Shown here piece after piece: positions 26,433 to 38,783 of a stretch of 64,000 nt of DNA. A program made the position numbers and the translations under genes. This DNA comes from Pontiellaceae bacterium B12227 (GTDB lineage: Bacteria; Verrucomicrobiota; Kiritimatiellia; Kiritimatiellales; Pontiellaceae). The stretch's first letter is position 1. Every line of letters begins with the position of its first letter. The stretch is from the NCBI GenBank assembly GCA_029432775.1, contig JAROAZ010000007.1:62001-126000 (forward strand), read 5' to 3'. Under the pieces are notes generated by a model. It saw nothing but the letters and a program-made list of their open reading frames with translations, made no database searches and was not told the DNA's origin.

Positions 26433-28583
26433 TTAATTCGATGTTTTGTACTGATGATCGGTTTTGTTACGCAAGGAGCTTAGCGGAACGGTCAAGACAA
26501 TCCTGGTTCCCTTTCCCAACCCGGATTCCAAATACATTTCCCCTCCCAATTCACTCGCCCGTTTTCGCATGCTGTCCACGCCCCAACCGTCGTTCAATGA
26601 AGCTGCGTCAAATCCGCACCCATTATCCTTGATCGATATTTCAAGCTGATCAGCGTCAGCGGACAGGGTCAACCAGACCTGCGTCGCCCTCGAATGCCTC
26701 GCACAATTATGCATCGCTTCTTTAAAAAACATAATGACATGACGCTTGAATGTTAACGGAACAATCCGATCGGGACAGTCCGCAACCAACTCTATATGTA
26801 GTTCGACATCGCAGAGTACGCGTTCTGCACGTTCCGCAAGTTTCTGCAGCAACACGGGTAACCGGATAATGGCCTGATCCACCACCCAGACCACATCGCG
26901 CAACGAGGCCGACGCCTCCCGAGTCATTAAAGAAAGGTCGGTAAGATCCTCCTCCGTTGCCCCCGTCTTCTCCATGCGTCTGGCCGCAAGCGTGATGCTT
27001 CCCAGGTTACTCCCGACTTCATCATGCAGATCCCGTGTGATTCTCGTCTTCAGGCTTTTTAGAATTTTCCGCCGTTGCAAACGCTGCAGCACCATAGCAC
27101 CGAGCAAACCGAAACCAATTAAACCGCCCCCCCAAATACTTGCCCGCAACTTAAATCCGCTCCAGGCTTCACGAGCGAGTTCCAGTTCCTGCTCCACGAT
27201 GACGAGGCGGCGATCGAGCGGGCGGCGTAATGCGAGTCCCCGGATCCACTCCGCCTCACGAAGGATTCGACGCTTTCGGCTGAATCCATCCACCAAACGG
27301 GGCAATTGCTCCATGCCAGCCCGAGGCATCCCCTCCGCCGTTACGGCTGCATTGATCGACCAGACTTCGTCGAATTCCGCAACCCGAATCTCACCGATTC
27401 CCAGAACGGTTTCTCCTTTATAATTTGCCAGATCCTCCAGCGTTAAGCGGACATATCGAATTCTATGGGCGCCCGTCACAATATTCAGCAGGTTTTCGTT
27501 GTGCAAACGCTCACGGATACCATCCTCCATAAACATTTCGGCATCGCTGAACTCAGGGTTCGTAGAAAGCTCCATCGTAACCTTTCCAGGAAAACCAAAC
27601 TGTGGAATTGCCATCCCGTGCGGGGCTTCTGCCGGCCAAAGCTGAACCCGGCCAACCCGCCGTATTCGACCGAGATCCAACACAATCTGAACGGGAGTCT
27701 GCTTACTATCCGAGTGTTTCCACGACACCATAAAATCTTCTGCATCGGAAATTTCTTCACTCAAGGGAATACCCAATCCTACGAAGCCATCATACAAATA
27801 GGTTAAATCCCACAACGGAGGTTTCGTCAATGAATCCGATGCTGTGATTTCAATATTTTTGCCCCAGACCATCATGTTATCACCGGTCAGATCTGAGTTG
27901 TCTTTCTGACGAAATAAATACATATCCCCTAGAGCATGATAAAAATCATTCTCTGCCTGAGATATCGTTAGGCGAAGTTGATGAACCCCGATATCTCCAA
28001 GGTTAAAATAGACCGGATAAGGGCCCGGATCCGGAAAATCCTCATCCATCCAGTTCACGACTTCCACCCATTCATAGGGAGGAGGCGGAATAACCCAACG
28101 CCCCCCTTCCTCCGCCAGGCCACCAACCCATCCCGTTCCCCGGTCTAGCACATCGATTTTAAATCGTTTCGGGAAGGCGTAGCTTCCCTCTCTTTCAGAA
28201 ACCAATGCCGGTGCCAACGCGATGGCAGCCAGTTGAGGGTCGAAACTGAATTCAACATGGATGAATGTGTCTTGCTGCTCTCCAGCAGCTGCCTCATCCC
28301 TCGGGACAGAATGATACCCCATGTGATCAGGCAAAGGTTTCGGATTATGCTGCGGTAAGCTTGCGATGGTTTCAAGGAGTTCAGCGCGCTCGTCTTCCAG
28401 TTGCAGAATACGAACCGGCAACCAGCGCGACATCATCGGACCTTCAGCCGTATTCAGGCCGGCGGCTTGCTCGGGAAAGCACGGATCCACTACTTCGGCC
28501 GGAGCAGCCAAAGAAAGAACCAACAGCCCGCCTATGATCCAAGGAGGGCCGTCTCTATAAAATCTGCGTACGTTTGAAATCAC
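26433..28583 (-). CDS. sensor histidine kinase with periplasmic sugar-binding-like domain
   Basis: About 716 residues from a GTG at 28583, chosen because it gives a signal-anchor (RRFYRDGPPWIIGGLLVLSL); the ribosome site is poor and the frame is open to a GTG at 28730. A large periplasmic part follows with a discoidin-like stretch (IVLDLGRIRRVGRVQLWPAE, then RIRYVRLTLEDL). A membrane helix (GGGLIGFGLLGAMVL) precedes a HisKA_3 dimer domain with the phospho-His in TRDLHDEVGSNLGS, then the ATPase (HNCARHS N-box, DNGCGFD, GWGVDSMRKR, GKGTRIVL). This is the NarX/LiaS/DesK class. The sensor resembles glycan-binding folds, fitting a polysaccharide sensor. It follows the GH2 gene ending at 28734. Confidence 0.85.
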   Translation of the reverse strand: MISNVRRFYRDGPPWIIGGLLVLSLAAPAEVVDPCFPEQAAGLNTAEGPMMSRWLPVRILQLEDERAELLETIASLPQHNPKPLPDHMGYHSVPRDEAAAGEQQDTFIHVEFSFDPQLAAIALAPALVSEREGSYAFPKRFKIDVLDRGTGWVGGLAEEGGRWVIPPPPYEWVEVVNWMDEDFPDPGPYPVYFNLGDIGVHQLRLTISQAENDFYHALGDMYLFRQKDNSDLTGDNMMVWGKNIEITASDSLTKPPLWDLTYLYDGFVGLGIPLSEEISDAEDFMVSWKHSDSKQTPVQIVLDLGRIRRVGRVQLWPAEAPHGMAIPQFGFPGKVTMELSTNPEFSDAEMFMEDGIRERLHNENLLNIVTGAHRIRYVRLTLEDLANYKGETVLGIGEIRVAEFDEVWSINAAVTAEGMPRAGMEQLPRLVDGFSRKRRILREAEWIRGLALRRPLDRRLVIVEQELELAREAWSGFKLRASIWGGGLIGFGLLGAMVLQRLQRRKILKSLKTRITRDLHDEVGSNLGSITLAARRMEKTGATEEDLTDLSLMTREASASLRDVVWVVDQAIIRLPVLLQKLAERAERVLCDVELHIELVADCPDRIVPLTFKRHVIMFFKEAMHNCARHSRATQVWLTLSADADQLEISIKDNGCGFDAASLNDGWGVDSMRKRASELGGEMYLESGLGKGTRIVLTVPLSSLRNKTDHQYKTSN

Positions 28584-28733
28584 AACCAATAATTTAACGC
28601 ATATGTTTCTGAAAAGGAAGGATTGCTTCCCGTCGTCCAGTGCAACATTAAGGCTGATAACGTATTTTAACCAGCCACGCTTTTTCTGCCATTTATGTAA
28701 AAGAGCGGCCTCCAAGCTGGCGCAAGGCACCCA

Positions 28734-31841
<3,108 letters not shown>

Positions 31842-33386
31842 TTAACGAATTCCGTTCATCTGAACCAATTCAGCAAGTTTGTCTGCCATCTTCTGTGCCC
31901 GCTCGGGATGCTCCTGAATCAGGTTCATGCCTTCTCCGGGATCATCTTTTAAATTATACAAGGCCGGTTTTATCGGCGGCCGGTTCGGGGGCCAGGTCGG
32001 CTTGGCAGCGGCGATATATTTCCACTCGCCGTGTCTCAACGCCAGACCGAATGATTCTTCGATCATGTATTCCTGCCCCACAGGATCCTTGCCCATGAAA
32101 GCCGACAACGCGTTCCGACTGTCGCGCGCCTCGCCGTTTTGAAGCGGCACTTTCAGCAACTCAGCAAAGGAACCGAGCAAATCAATCTGATTGACCAGTG
32201 CGTCTGATGTCCCCGGTTTAACCTGATCCGGCCAACGGACGATAAAAGGCACCCGGGTGCCTCCTTCATAAATCTGGTATTTTCCGCCCCGCCAAACACC
32301 GGATCCATCGTGCCCCCGGTCCAGTTCTTCGTTGGAACACATGACGGTCGTCCCATCATCATAGCCATCGTCATACACGGGTCCGTTATCGCTGGAAAAC
32401 ACAACAATCGTATTATCCGCAATGCCATTTTCTTCCAAAGCCTGCATAATCTGCCCCGTAACCCAGTCAAACTGCACCATGGCATCGCCACGGTAGCCCA
32501 ATTCGGTACTTCCCTGGAAACGCGGGTGCGGTGCCCTCGGCACATGAATATCCTGCGAAGCAAAATAGAGGAAGAACGGTTCGTTCCGATGTTTGGAAAT
32601 ATACGCCTTCGCTTTATCCACAAAGGTATCCGCAATCGTTTCATCATCCCAGAGGGCTGATTTTCCGCCGGCCATATACCCCATACGTCCAATGCCGTTA
32701 ATGACACTGTCATTATGCCCGTGGGTACTTTGATAGTAGGTCATCGCCTCGCGGTTTTTCCGGCCGTCCGGATAGGCGGTACTGCCGAGACGGTCCACCG
32801 CTTTCTTACTTTTCCCGACGAACAACGGATCTTTCGAATCCAGATTAACCACATGGTGATCGTCAACATACACACAAGGAACGCGGTCATTGGTAGACGG
32901 CAACAGGAAGGAGGAATCAAATCCGATTTCCAACGGCCCCGGCTTCACCACACCATTCCAGTCGACCGGTTTTTCTCCATCACCGATGCCCAAATGCCAT
33001 TTCCCAATAACGCCTGTTTGATAGCCGGCTTTCTTGAACAGTTTCGGCAGGGTCAGTCCATCGGTCGGGATGATCAACGGGGCATCCGGCGGCAACACCC
33101 TTGCCCCTGCCCGGAATCCGTGCACGCCGGTGAGCAGAGAAAAACGGGATGGCGTGCAGGTTGCCGCGGAACAATGACCATCGGTAAAGCGCAATCCCTC
33201 CCGGGCCAACCGGTCGATATGCGGCGTCGGGATCAGTTTTGATCCATAGGCCCCGACATCGCCAAAACCTACATCGTCGCCATAGATGATCACCACATTG
33301 GGTTTGGCCGGAAGTTTGCGCGATGTTCCGGCATAGGCGCTCCCAACGGCAGCACAACATAAGGCAGCAAAGTTTCGTCTATTCAT
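31842..33386 (-). CDS. Tat-exported S1 sulfatase (arylsulfatase A-like)
   Basis: 514 residues. MNRRNFAAL is a twin-arginine signal with AAGGA before the ATG. The core begins KPNVVIIYGDDVGFGDVGAYG and the formylglycine motif C-T-P-S-R is at C77. GKWHLGIGDGE, SQDIHVPRAPHPRF and FSSDNGPVYDDGYDD supply the other active-site residues, all canonical. It lies between the GH50 gene (15 nt) and the LacZ-type gene (21 nt) in one transcript under operator copy 6, so its sulfate removal probably prepares substrate for those two enzymes. Confidence 0.92.
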   Translation of the reverse strand: MNRRNFAALCCAAVGSAYAGTSRKLPAKPNVVIIYGDDVGFGDVGAYGSKLIPTPHIDRLAREGLRFTDGHCSAATCTPSRFSLLTGVHGFRAGARVLPPDAPLIIPTDGLTLPKLFKKAGYQTGVIGKWHLGIGDGEKPVDWNGVVKPGPLEIGFDSSFLLPSTNDRVPCVYVDDHHVVNLDSKDPLFVGKSKKAVDRLGSTAYPDGRKNREAMTYYQSTHGHNDSVINGIGRMGYMAGGKSALWDDETIADTFVDKAKAYISKHRNEPFFLYFASQDIHVPRAPHPRFQGSTELGYRGDAMVQFDWVTGQIMQALEENGIADNTIVVFSSDNGPVYDDGYDDGTTVMCSNEELDRGHDGSGVWRGGKYQIYEGGTRVPFIVRWPDQVKPGTSDALVNQIDLLGSFAELLKVPLQNGEARDSRNALSAFMGKDPVGQEYMIEESFGLALRHGEWKYIAAAKPTWPPNRPPIKPALYNLKDDPGEGMNLIQEHPERAQKMADKLAELVQMNGIR

Positions 33387-33401
33387 TCTGAGTCCTTGTT
33401 T

Positions 33402-35393
33402 CTAAAAATCTGATTCAACCCGAAGGGTATACATCGTTTCGGCAACCGACCGGCAGGCTTTAACCATTTCCGGATAGGGTGTATCGGTTACATCAACAAA
33501 ACCAATGCGGTAATTCTCTCCATCCGAACGTCCAGTCAGGGGCTGATCGGAAAACTTAAACCAATGCGCACCTACTAACAAAGGGTTTTTAAGTGCTTCA
33601 GTCACATAGTTCGAAAAAAGATCAGATGCATGCTGTATATCCATTCCCGAACAGAGTCCACTGCCCCACATACCCCGCTCATTCAGGGTTCCGAAATGAA
33701 ACTCTCCAATCATGATGGGGGCATTAAACCCATCCGGTGCCTTAAACCGGTCCGGTGTATAGTCATAAAAATTGATGCTGACCACATCTGCATATTCCGC
33801 ACAGATGGATAGCGCACTATGGTTGCCGGTATGGTTAATGCGACTGCCGAGGTACAGTTTTTTCGGCGCATGCTCCCGCATGGCGGCCCGGCAGGTTTCA
33901 AAATATCTATGGTACCACGCCTCACTGAATTCCAGCATATCAGCACCGCGCTTTTCGGACCAATTACCGGTAACAGGTGCCAGCACCTCCCAACCGGAAA
34001 AGTCCGATTTCCACGCCGTGTTAAGTTTTTCAATGCTTTCATACTTAGTCTTGAGACGACGAATGAATTCCTGACGGCTTTCACAGCGATTATCTGAGAG
34101 CAGCACCTTCTGAGCCGGCGTAGCTGCCTTGGAAAACGGCAGTTCGTTATCAATAAAATATCCAATGCACCAGGGATCACTCGCTTCCTGTTTAAACCGG
34201 GCCACCGCGGCAAAGGTCATTGCCCGGTATTCCGGATGAAACACATCCGGCAGCGAGCTGTGCGCTTTACTGTCAGGTTCATGGATGGATGGCCGCTTGA
34301 AATGACACGCCACCGTGTAGGGTGTTTTTTTCATCAAGTAAAACGCCGGCGTACTCCAGTTCCCCAGCGTATTCATCCCCCAGGCTTTCAAACGGCGGTG
34401 CGTAAATACGGCACTGTTTATTTCCCAATCCTCTCCGAATTTCTTAATCAGATTGGAACGGCGCGGATTCCATTTCCCCGCCCCGGGCGTCACAGTCTTT
34501 CCCAGGTTATGATTGAACCCGGTTGCCCCGACCGACCAGAACGGCCAGCCTTCCGGATCAATCAGCCACCATTTTCCATCTTGTTCCAACGTCTGGAAGT
34601 GACCGTTTCCCTTCGCCCGAAATCCGCCGGTCCAGCCACCGAAAGTACTGCGCTTTTCCAACGTTTGGAACTTATCCAACCAGGCTTCTTCCGAGGCAAG
34701 CCGGTCAGCAAAGTCAGCATCCGTTCGAATCTTAAACTTCCACTCCTGATTCCGGTTCTGTCCGTAGGCATCGGTGGCCGGCCTATATCTTGTTGTCAGT
34801 TCCTGATTGGAAGGAAGTTCGAAATCCCCTGCTGCACGCAGATTCTTCAGGAAACATTTTACCGCGGAACCATCCGTAAAAAACTCAAGCTTAACCGCAT
34901 TCACCGCAGAAGCATCTGCAATTTTCCACCCCGTCTGCTGATGCCCGCCCGGATAGCCGCGCATGCGATTAAAAAGCCCTTCCAGTTCAGCCGTTCGCTC
35001 ATCTACTTCGCCGCGGACAATTAATATAGGCAGGGTGTTCATTTCATGAGGAGGAACCAGCACGCCGCCCTTGTTTTTTGCCCAGGAACTTACGTTCTTT
35101 GAAGAAGTCTCGCCCCGGACAAAAACAGGTGTCGTTCCTTTATTTTCGATATCCAGCAGGATCCATAGTTTGGAAGAACAGTCCCAGAGCCCCTCTCCCG
35201 GGCGGATTTTTGCAGTCACCGGTTCACCGGAATCCGGCACAGCCTGCTCCACAAGAAGCTGTTTTTCCTCCATATCCAGTTTTAATGGATGGCGGTCCTC
35301 CAACGGACTTCGGTTGTGTTCGCCCGCATGAACAGATGCTGAGAATAGACTCAACAAACCAAGCGCAGTGATACATTTACATAAAACCTTCAT
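33402..35393 (-). CDS. GH50 beta-agarase-like enzyme
   Basis: About 663 residues. I start at the ATG at 35393: GGAGAAGGA precedes it and it opens a signal peptide (CITALGLLSLFSASVHA). An N-terminal CBM-like sandwich (about 30 to 220) is followed by the GH50 barrel: KWWLIDPEGWPFWSVGATGF, WGMNTLGNWS, acid/base in IGYFIDNELPFS and nucleophile in MIGEFHFG. GH50 enzymes release neoagarobiose or neoagarotetraose from agarose. Here, with six sulfatases, a sulfated or mixed agaran substrate is more likely than plain agarose (inference). It is first in the unit that continues to the sulfatase, LacZ-type enzyme and probably the kinase pair. Confidence 0.88.
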   Translation of the reverse strand: MKVLCKCITALGLLSLFSASVHAGEHNRSPLEDRHPLKLDMEEKQLLVEQAVPDSGEPVTAKIRPGEGLWDCSSKLWILLDIENKGTTPVFVRGETSSKNVSSWAKNKGGVLVPPHEMNTLPILIVRGEVDERTAELEGLFNRMRGYPGGHQQTGWKIADASAVNAVKLEFFTDGSAVKCFLKNLRAAGDFELPSNQELTTRYRPATDAYGQNRNQEWKFKIRTDADFADRLASEEAWLDKFQTLEKRSTFGGWTGGFRAKGNGHFQTLEQDGKWWLIDPEGWPFWSVGATGFNHNLGKTVTPGAGKWNPRRSNLIKKFGEDWEINSAVFTHRRLKAWGMNTLGNWSTPAFYLMKKTPYTVACHFKRPSIHEPDSKAHSSLPDVFHPEYRAMTFAAVARFKQEASDPWCIGYFIDNELPFSKAATPAQKVLLSDNRCESRQEFIRRLKTKYESIEKLNTAWKSDFSGWEVLAPVTGNWSEKRGADMLEFSEAWYHRYFETCRAAMREHAPKKLYLGSRINHTGNHSALSICAEYADVVSINFYDYTPDRFKAPDGFNAPIMIGEFHFGTLNERGMWGSGLCSGMDIQHASDLFSNYVTEALKNPLLVGAHWFKFSDQPLTGRSDGENYRIGFVDVTDTPYPEMVKACRSVAETMYTLRVESDF

Positions 35394-35443
35394 TCCTTCT
35401 CCATACAATTAAACAGATAGTACTATAATATCGCACGTTCCGA

Positions 35444-35463
35444 TACTGGAGGTATCACTAGGT
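35444..35463 (-). promoter_or_regulatory. putative operator copy 6 (before GH50)
   Basis: The plus strand reads TACTGGAGGTATCACTAGGT, 50 nt before the GH50 start. TATTAT lies 13 nt downstream on the transcribed strand and would be the -10, placing the element over the -35 region. This is the clearest promoter arrangement of the six. Confidence 0.65.
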
Positions 35464-35885
35464 CTTCCGAGATTATAAATCGCCGTTTTTCCAACCAATG
35501 CAATGAAGCGTCTCTTAAAACTTTTTCACCAAGGTGCCTAATCTACAAAAGCCCCATGGTGCTGGCATCTGTCGAAATCTACAGGTCGTGATTTCGATTA
35601 ATCACCGGCTGCGGGACCCGTTGCAGATCAATCGGGATATAGCTCTGTGCCGAATACTCTTCAGCATTGTGAACCCGATCACTTCCTGGTTGCCCCGTCC
35701 AATGCTAATTCTTTGTTCCTGTATGGTCAGTTTACACATACCGAACCGAACGCTCTTTCGATCTGAACCATCAACCGTTGCTTAAAGGGTATAGTGATAA
35801 GGGCTATTCAGCGACCAACACGCAGTATTTGGAAATTTCAGCGTCCAACCCTGGGGATTCTGTTCTAAGGATCAGCCTTAAACAA
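35464..35885. other. 422-nt stretch without a recognisable gene
   Basis: Between operator copy 6 and the GH2 stop at 35886. The open frames are short and have no family signature. On the minus strand a run of about 50 codons is broken by stops (it includes HNAEEYSAQSYIPIDLQRV) and could be an eroded gene end, but I cannot identify it. No tRNA, transposon end or clear terminator is visible. Confidence 0.4.
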
Positions 35886-38783
35886 TTATTCCGCAGATGC
35901 GGCATAGTTAATCAAGTTGTAAAGTATGATATCGGCCACAGGATCCTTTCCGAGAAAGTCCACCAACCGCAGCTGCGACAGGACGACCCGGCCTGCACCG
36001 ACCGGCACAACGGCCACGTCGCTGCCATACCAGGTATCGCCCGGGCCATAATAATGGCGCCGATCCTTATCCAGTTCCGGGAACCAGTCGAAGCCGATAC
36101 AGCCGGCCGCCATTTCGCCGCCTGTACCCATCAGGCTCAGTTCCGCCCATACATTTTCATAGATAGAGCCGGCCATGCCATTCACAGGAAGCCCTTTAAA
36201 GATCGGGTGATCGTGAACAAGATGCGTAATGGGTGCCCAGGTACCGCGCGCCAGTTTAGTGCCGCACTTTACCGGGAGATAGTCCGGCACATCGACCGGC
36301 TTGCCCCATCCATACCGTTCACCACCGCCACCCAAATACACAACAGTTCCACCGCATTTCGCAAAGTCAGCCAGTTCTGCATAGCGGGCCTTTTCCTGTT
36401 TGGTCTTCGCTGTGGTCCGGGAAACGAAAACAGGAACGGCTGGATCCGTTTTCGTCGTAAATGTTTCAAAAGCGATTCCCTGATTCTTCAGAAACGGTTT
36501 CAGGTCATTCCAGGGGTCATAAATGGCAATGTGCTGCGCCGGAACTGTGAGCTGTTCAGGAGCAAATACGTCAAACGCATATTCATTCACCGCAACAATC
36601 CCTTTACCCTTCTCGGAAATCTGAACCTTTACGGTGAAAGTGCCCTTCAATCCACTGGTGTCGAACTGATGCTCAAACAGTGGAGCGATCCCCTGCTGCA
36701 TCGTGATTTTAGATTTATTGGAAAAGACGATCTTGCCGTCCTCCCCCATCACGTCGATTTTAATCCGGCCGTTTACCGCATCGAGTTCATTCACTCCGGT
36801 AATCTGGATCTTCGTTTCCTCGCCTCCATACACGTTGCGCGGAAAAACGCGGATCGGGGCAATGCGGGGCCGGTTGGCCGTCTGGGTGCCTTTGTAGACA
36901 TAGGTTTTCGGATTGCGCCACAAATCAATGAGCCCGGCGCCCATAATCCAGTCGCCACCGGTCAATGCATGGACACAATAGCCAATCACCTTCGGATTAC
37001 AACGCACCGCCTCCACCTGCAGCTTATTGGCGCGGCCATGAATCACCTGTTCATCAAGACAGAACTGCTGTAGATCGGGATAGATTCGATCAAAGCCACT
37101 CTCTTTGAGCGCGGCCCGATAGTTGTCTGCCAGGCGTTTGTGGTAGACCGTCGGAGGGGCGAGCGGATTGCCCTCTTCAGCAAAGCGACGGTTGTTATCG
37201 ACCAGATCCGGCAGGCTTCCATAGCCCAGCTCGGAGAAAAAAGACAGCAGTCCCGGCTTCACATTCCGGCCAGGCAGCCGGCCTTTCAGCCCCATCTTCC
37301 GCATCTGCTCATGGGTTTTCGTTCCGGTCAGCAGCAGCTTGGTGTGAACCTCCTCGCTGACCTGCGGACCCGGATAGCTGTGAATATCATTAAATTTCAT
37401 CGGCTCCGTCTGATACGGCAGGTACATGCTCGCACCGTGCGCCCAACCGCCCGACTCATCGAGTATCAGGCGCGTCGGATCAAGCTGGCGCGCCAGCATC
37501 GACATCGGATGCATCAGGCGTTTCAGCACCGGCCGTTTGAGTTCATTGAACAGCTCCCACTGCACCACGCAGGCTCGGTTGCGGTCACGCAGGATGCTTT
37601 CGCGTACTTCGTTTTCCACCCAGCGCGGCAGGCTGGCCGATTCATACGGAAAGTCCATGCACTCAACCACCAGGCTGCCGACGGTCAGCACGCCCATTTC
37701 ATCGCACAGGTCGAGCCACATCGGCGGCGGCGGTTTGCGCCACGGGCGGATCATGTTGAATCCGGCCTCCTGCGCCAATGTGATTTCGCGGATCGCCATT
37801 TCGCGACTATCGGGATACGCCAACCCGACCGGATAGAGCCCTTCAAAGAAGGTCGCTTTCAGATAGAACGGTTCGTTGTTAAGCATAAACCGACCGTCGC
37901 GGATGGTGAACTCGCGCATGCCAAAGCGCGTTTTCCAGACATTGGAAACTTTTCCGTCCAGCTTCACGCTGACTTCCGCGATGTAGAGGTGTGGATTTTC
38001 CGGCGACCAGTAAACGGCGGCCGGAATGTTCAGTTTAAGACGGTGTTCGTTATCCCCCGGCAAAAGTTCCAGGGTCTGGAAATATTCAGCAACGGTTTTT
38101 CCATTTGACTGAACCAATACGGCAACATCGGCGGTCCGGGGCCCGGTGCCGGTATTTTCCAAATCCAGACTGAACGAGGCGGAGCGGTCGGAAATCCGGG
38201 GTTGGATGAAAACATCATCCACCACCACTTCGCCCGAGGCAACGAGTCGCACCGGTTGCCAGATGCCGCCGGTGATGGCGCCGCGCCACTGGGTGGTCTC
38301 AAATTTTCCGATACCGTCGATCCGCTTGTCGGTCATCAGAATCGGACCGGCAACTCGGAGGGTGAGCAGGTTGACTTCGTCGAATTTCAGCAGATCGTCG
38401 ACGCGGAATTCAAACGGTGTAAAGCCGCCCTCGTGTGTACCGATGGCCACGCCATTGAGCCATACCTCGGCAATAAAGTTAACGGCATCGAACTGGAGGC
38501 GAACCACCTTTCCTTTCCAATCACTGGAAACGCTGAACCTGCGGCGGTAATAGGCCGCACCTTCATAATCTTTTTCAATCGTTTCCCAGCAGCTCGGAAC
38601 CGAGATCTCTCGCCGACCTTCCAATGTTCGGAAAACCTTCGACCTGTGCCATTGCTCCCGGCGTCCGGCATCTTCGTGATCGAAGGCAATCTCCCATTCC
38701 CCATCCAACGATTGCATTTCGCCTGCTTTGGCATAACCGGAAACAGCGAGTAACAAGACCAAAATACCTGTCAGTTTTTTCAT
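35886..38783 (-). CDS. GH2-type glycosidase with C-terminal GATase-like domain
   Basis: 965 residues with a signal peptide (MKKLTGILVLLLAVSGYA). The GH2 layout is a sugar-binding sandwich (ISVPSCWETIEKDYEG, AEVWLNGVAIGTHEGGF), an Ig-like domain and a barrel with acid/base in WELFNELKRP; the expected nucleophile region is SFFSELGYGS. After about residue 690 comes an Ig-like domain. The last 200 residues resemble the Rossmann/GATase-like domain of beta-galactosidase trimerisation modules (IAIYDPWNDLKPFLK, FAKCGGTVVYLGGG, GAGRVVLSQLRLVDF). Its ATG overlaps the sulfatase TGA (ATGA). Possible activities are beta-galactosidase, -glucuronidase or -mannosidase-like; context favours galactoside. Confidence 0.8.
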   Translation of the reverse strand: MKKLTGILVLLLAVSGYAKAGEMQSLDGEWEIAFDHEDAGRREQWHRSKVFRTLEGRREISVPSCWETIEKDYEGAAYYRRRFSVSSDWKGKVVRLQFDAVNFIAEVWLNGVAIGTHEGGFTPFEFRVDDLLKFDEVNLLTLRVAGPILMTDKRIDGIGKFETTQWRGAITGGIWQPVRLVASGEVVVDDVFIQPRISDRSASFSLDLENTGTGPRTADVAVLVQSNGKTVAEYFQTLELLPGDNEHRLKLNIPAAVYWSPENPHLYIAEVSVKLDGKVSNVWKTRFGMREFTIRDGRFMLNNEPFYLKATFFEGLYPVGLAYPDSREMAIREITLAQEAGFNMIRPWRKPPPPMWLDLCDEMGVLTVGSLVVECMDFPYESASLPRWVENEVRESILRDRNRACVVQWELFNELKRPVLKRLMHPMSMLARQLDPTRLILDESGGWAHGASMYLPYQTEPMKFNDIHSYPGPQVSEEVHTKLLLTGTKTHEQMRKMGLKGRLPGRNVKPGLLSFFSELGYGSLPDLVDNNRRFAEEGNPLAPPTVYHKRLADNYRAALKESGFDRIYPDLQQFCLDEQVIHGRANKLQVEAVRCNPKVIGYCVHALTGGDWIMGAGLIDLWRNPKTYVYKGTQTANRPRIAPIRVFPRNVYGGEETKIQITGVNELDAVNGRIKIDVMGEDGKIVFSNKSKITMQQGIAPLFEHQFDTSGLKGTFTVKVQISEKGKGIVAVNEYAFDVFAPEQLTVPAQHIAIYDPWNDLKPFLKNQGIAFETFTTKTDPAVPVFVSRTTAKTKQEKARYAELADFAKCGGTVVYLGGGGERYGWGKPVDVPDYLPVKCGTKLARGTWAPITHLVHDHPIFKGLPVNGMAGSIYENVWAELSLMGTGGEMAAGCIGFDWFPELDKDRRHYYGPGDTWYGSDVAVVPVGAGRVVLSQLRLVDFLGKDPVADIILYNLINYAASAE

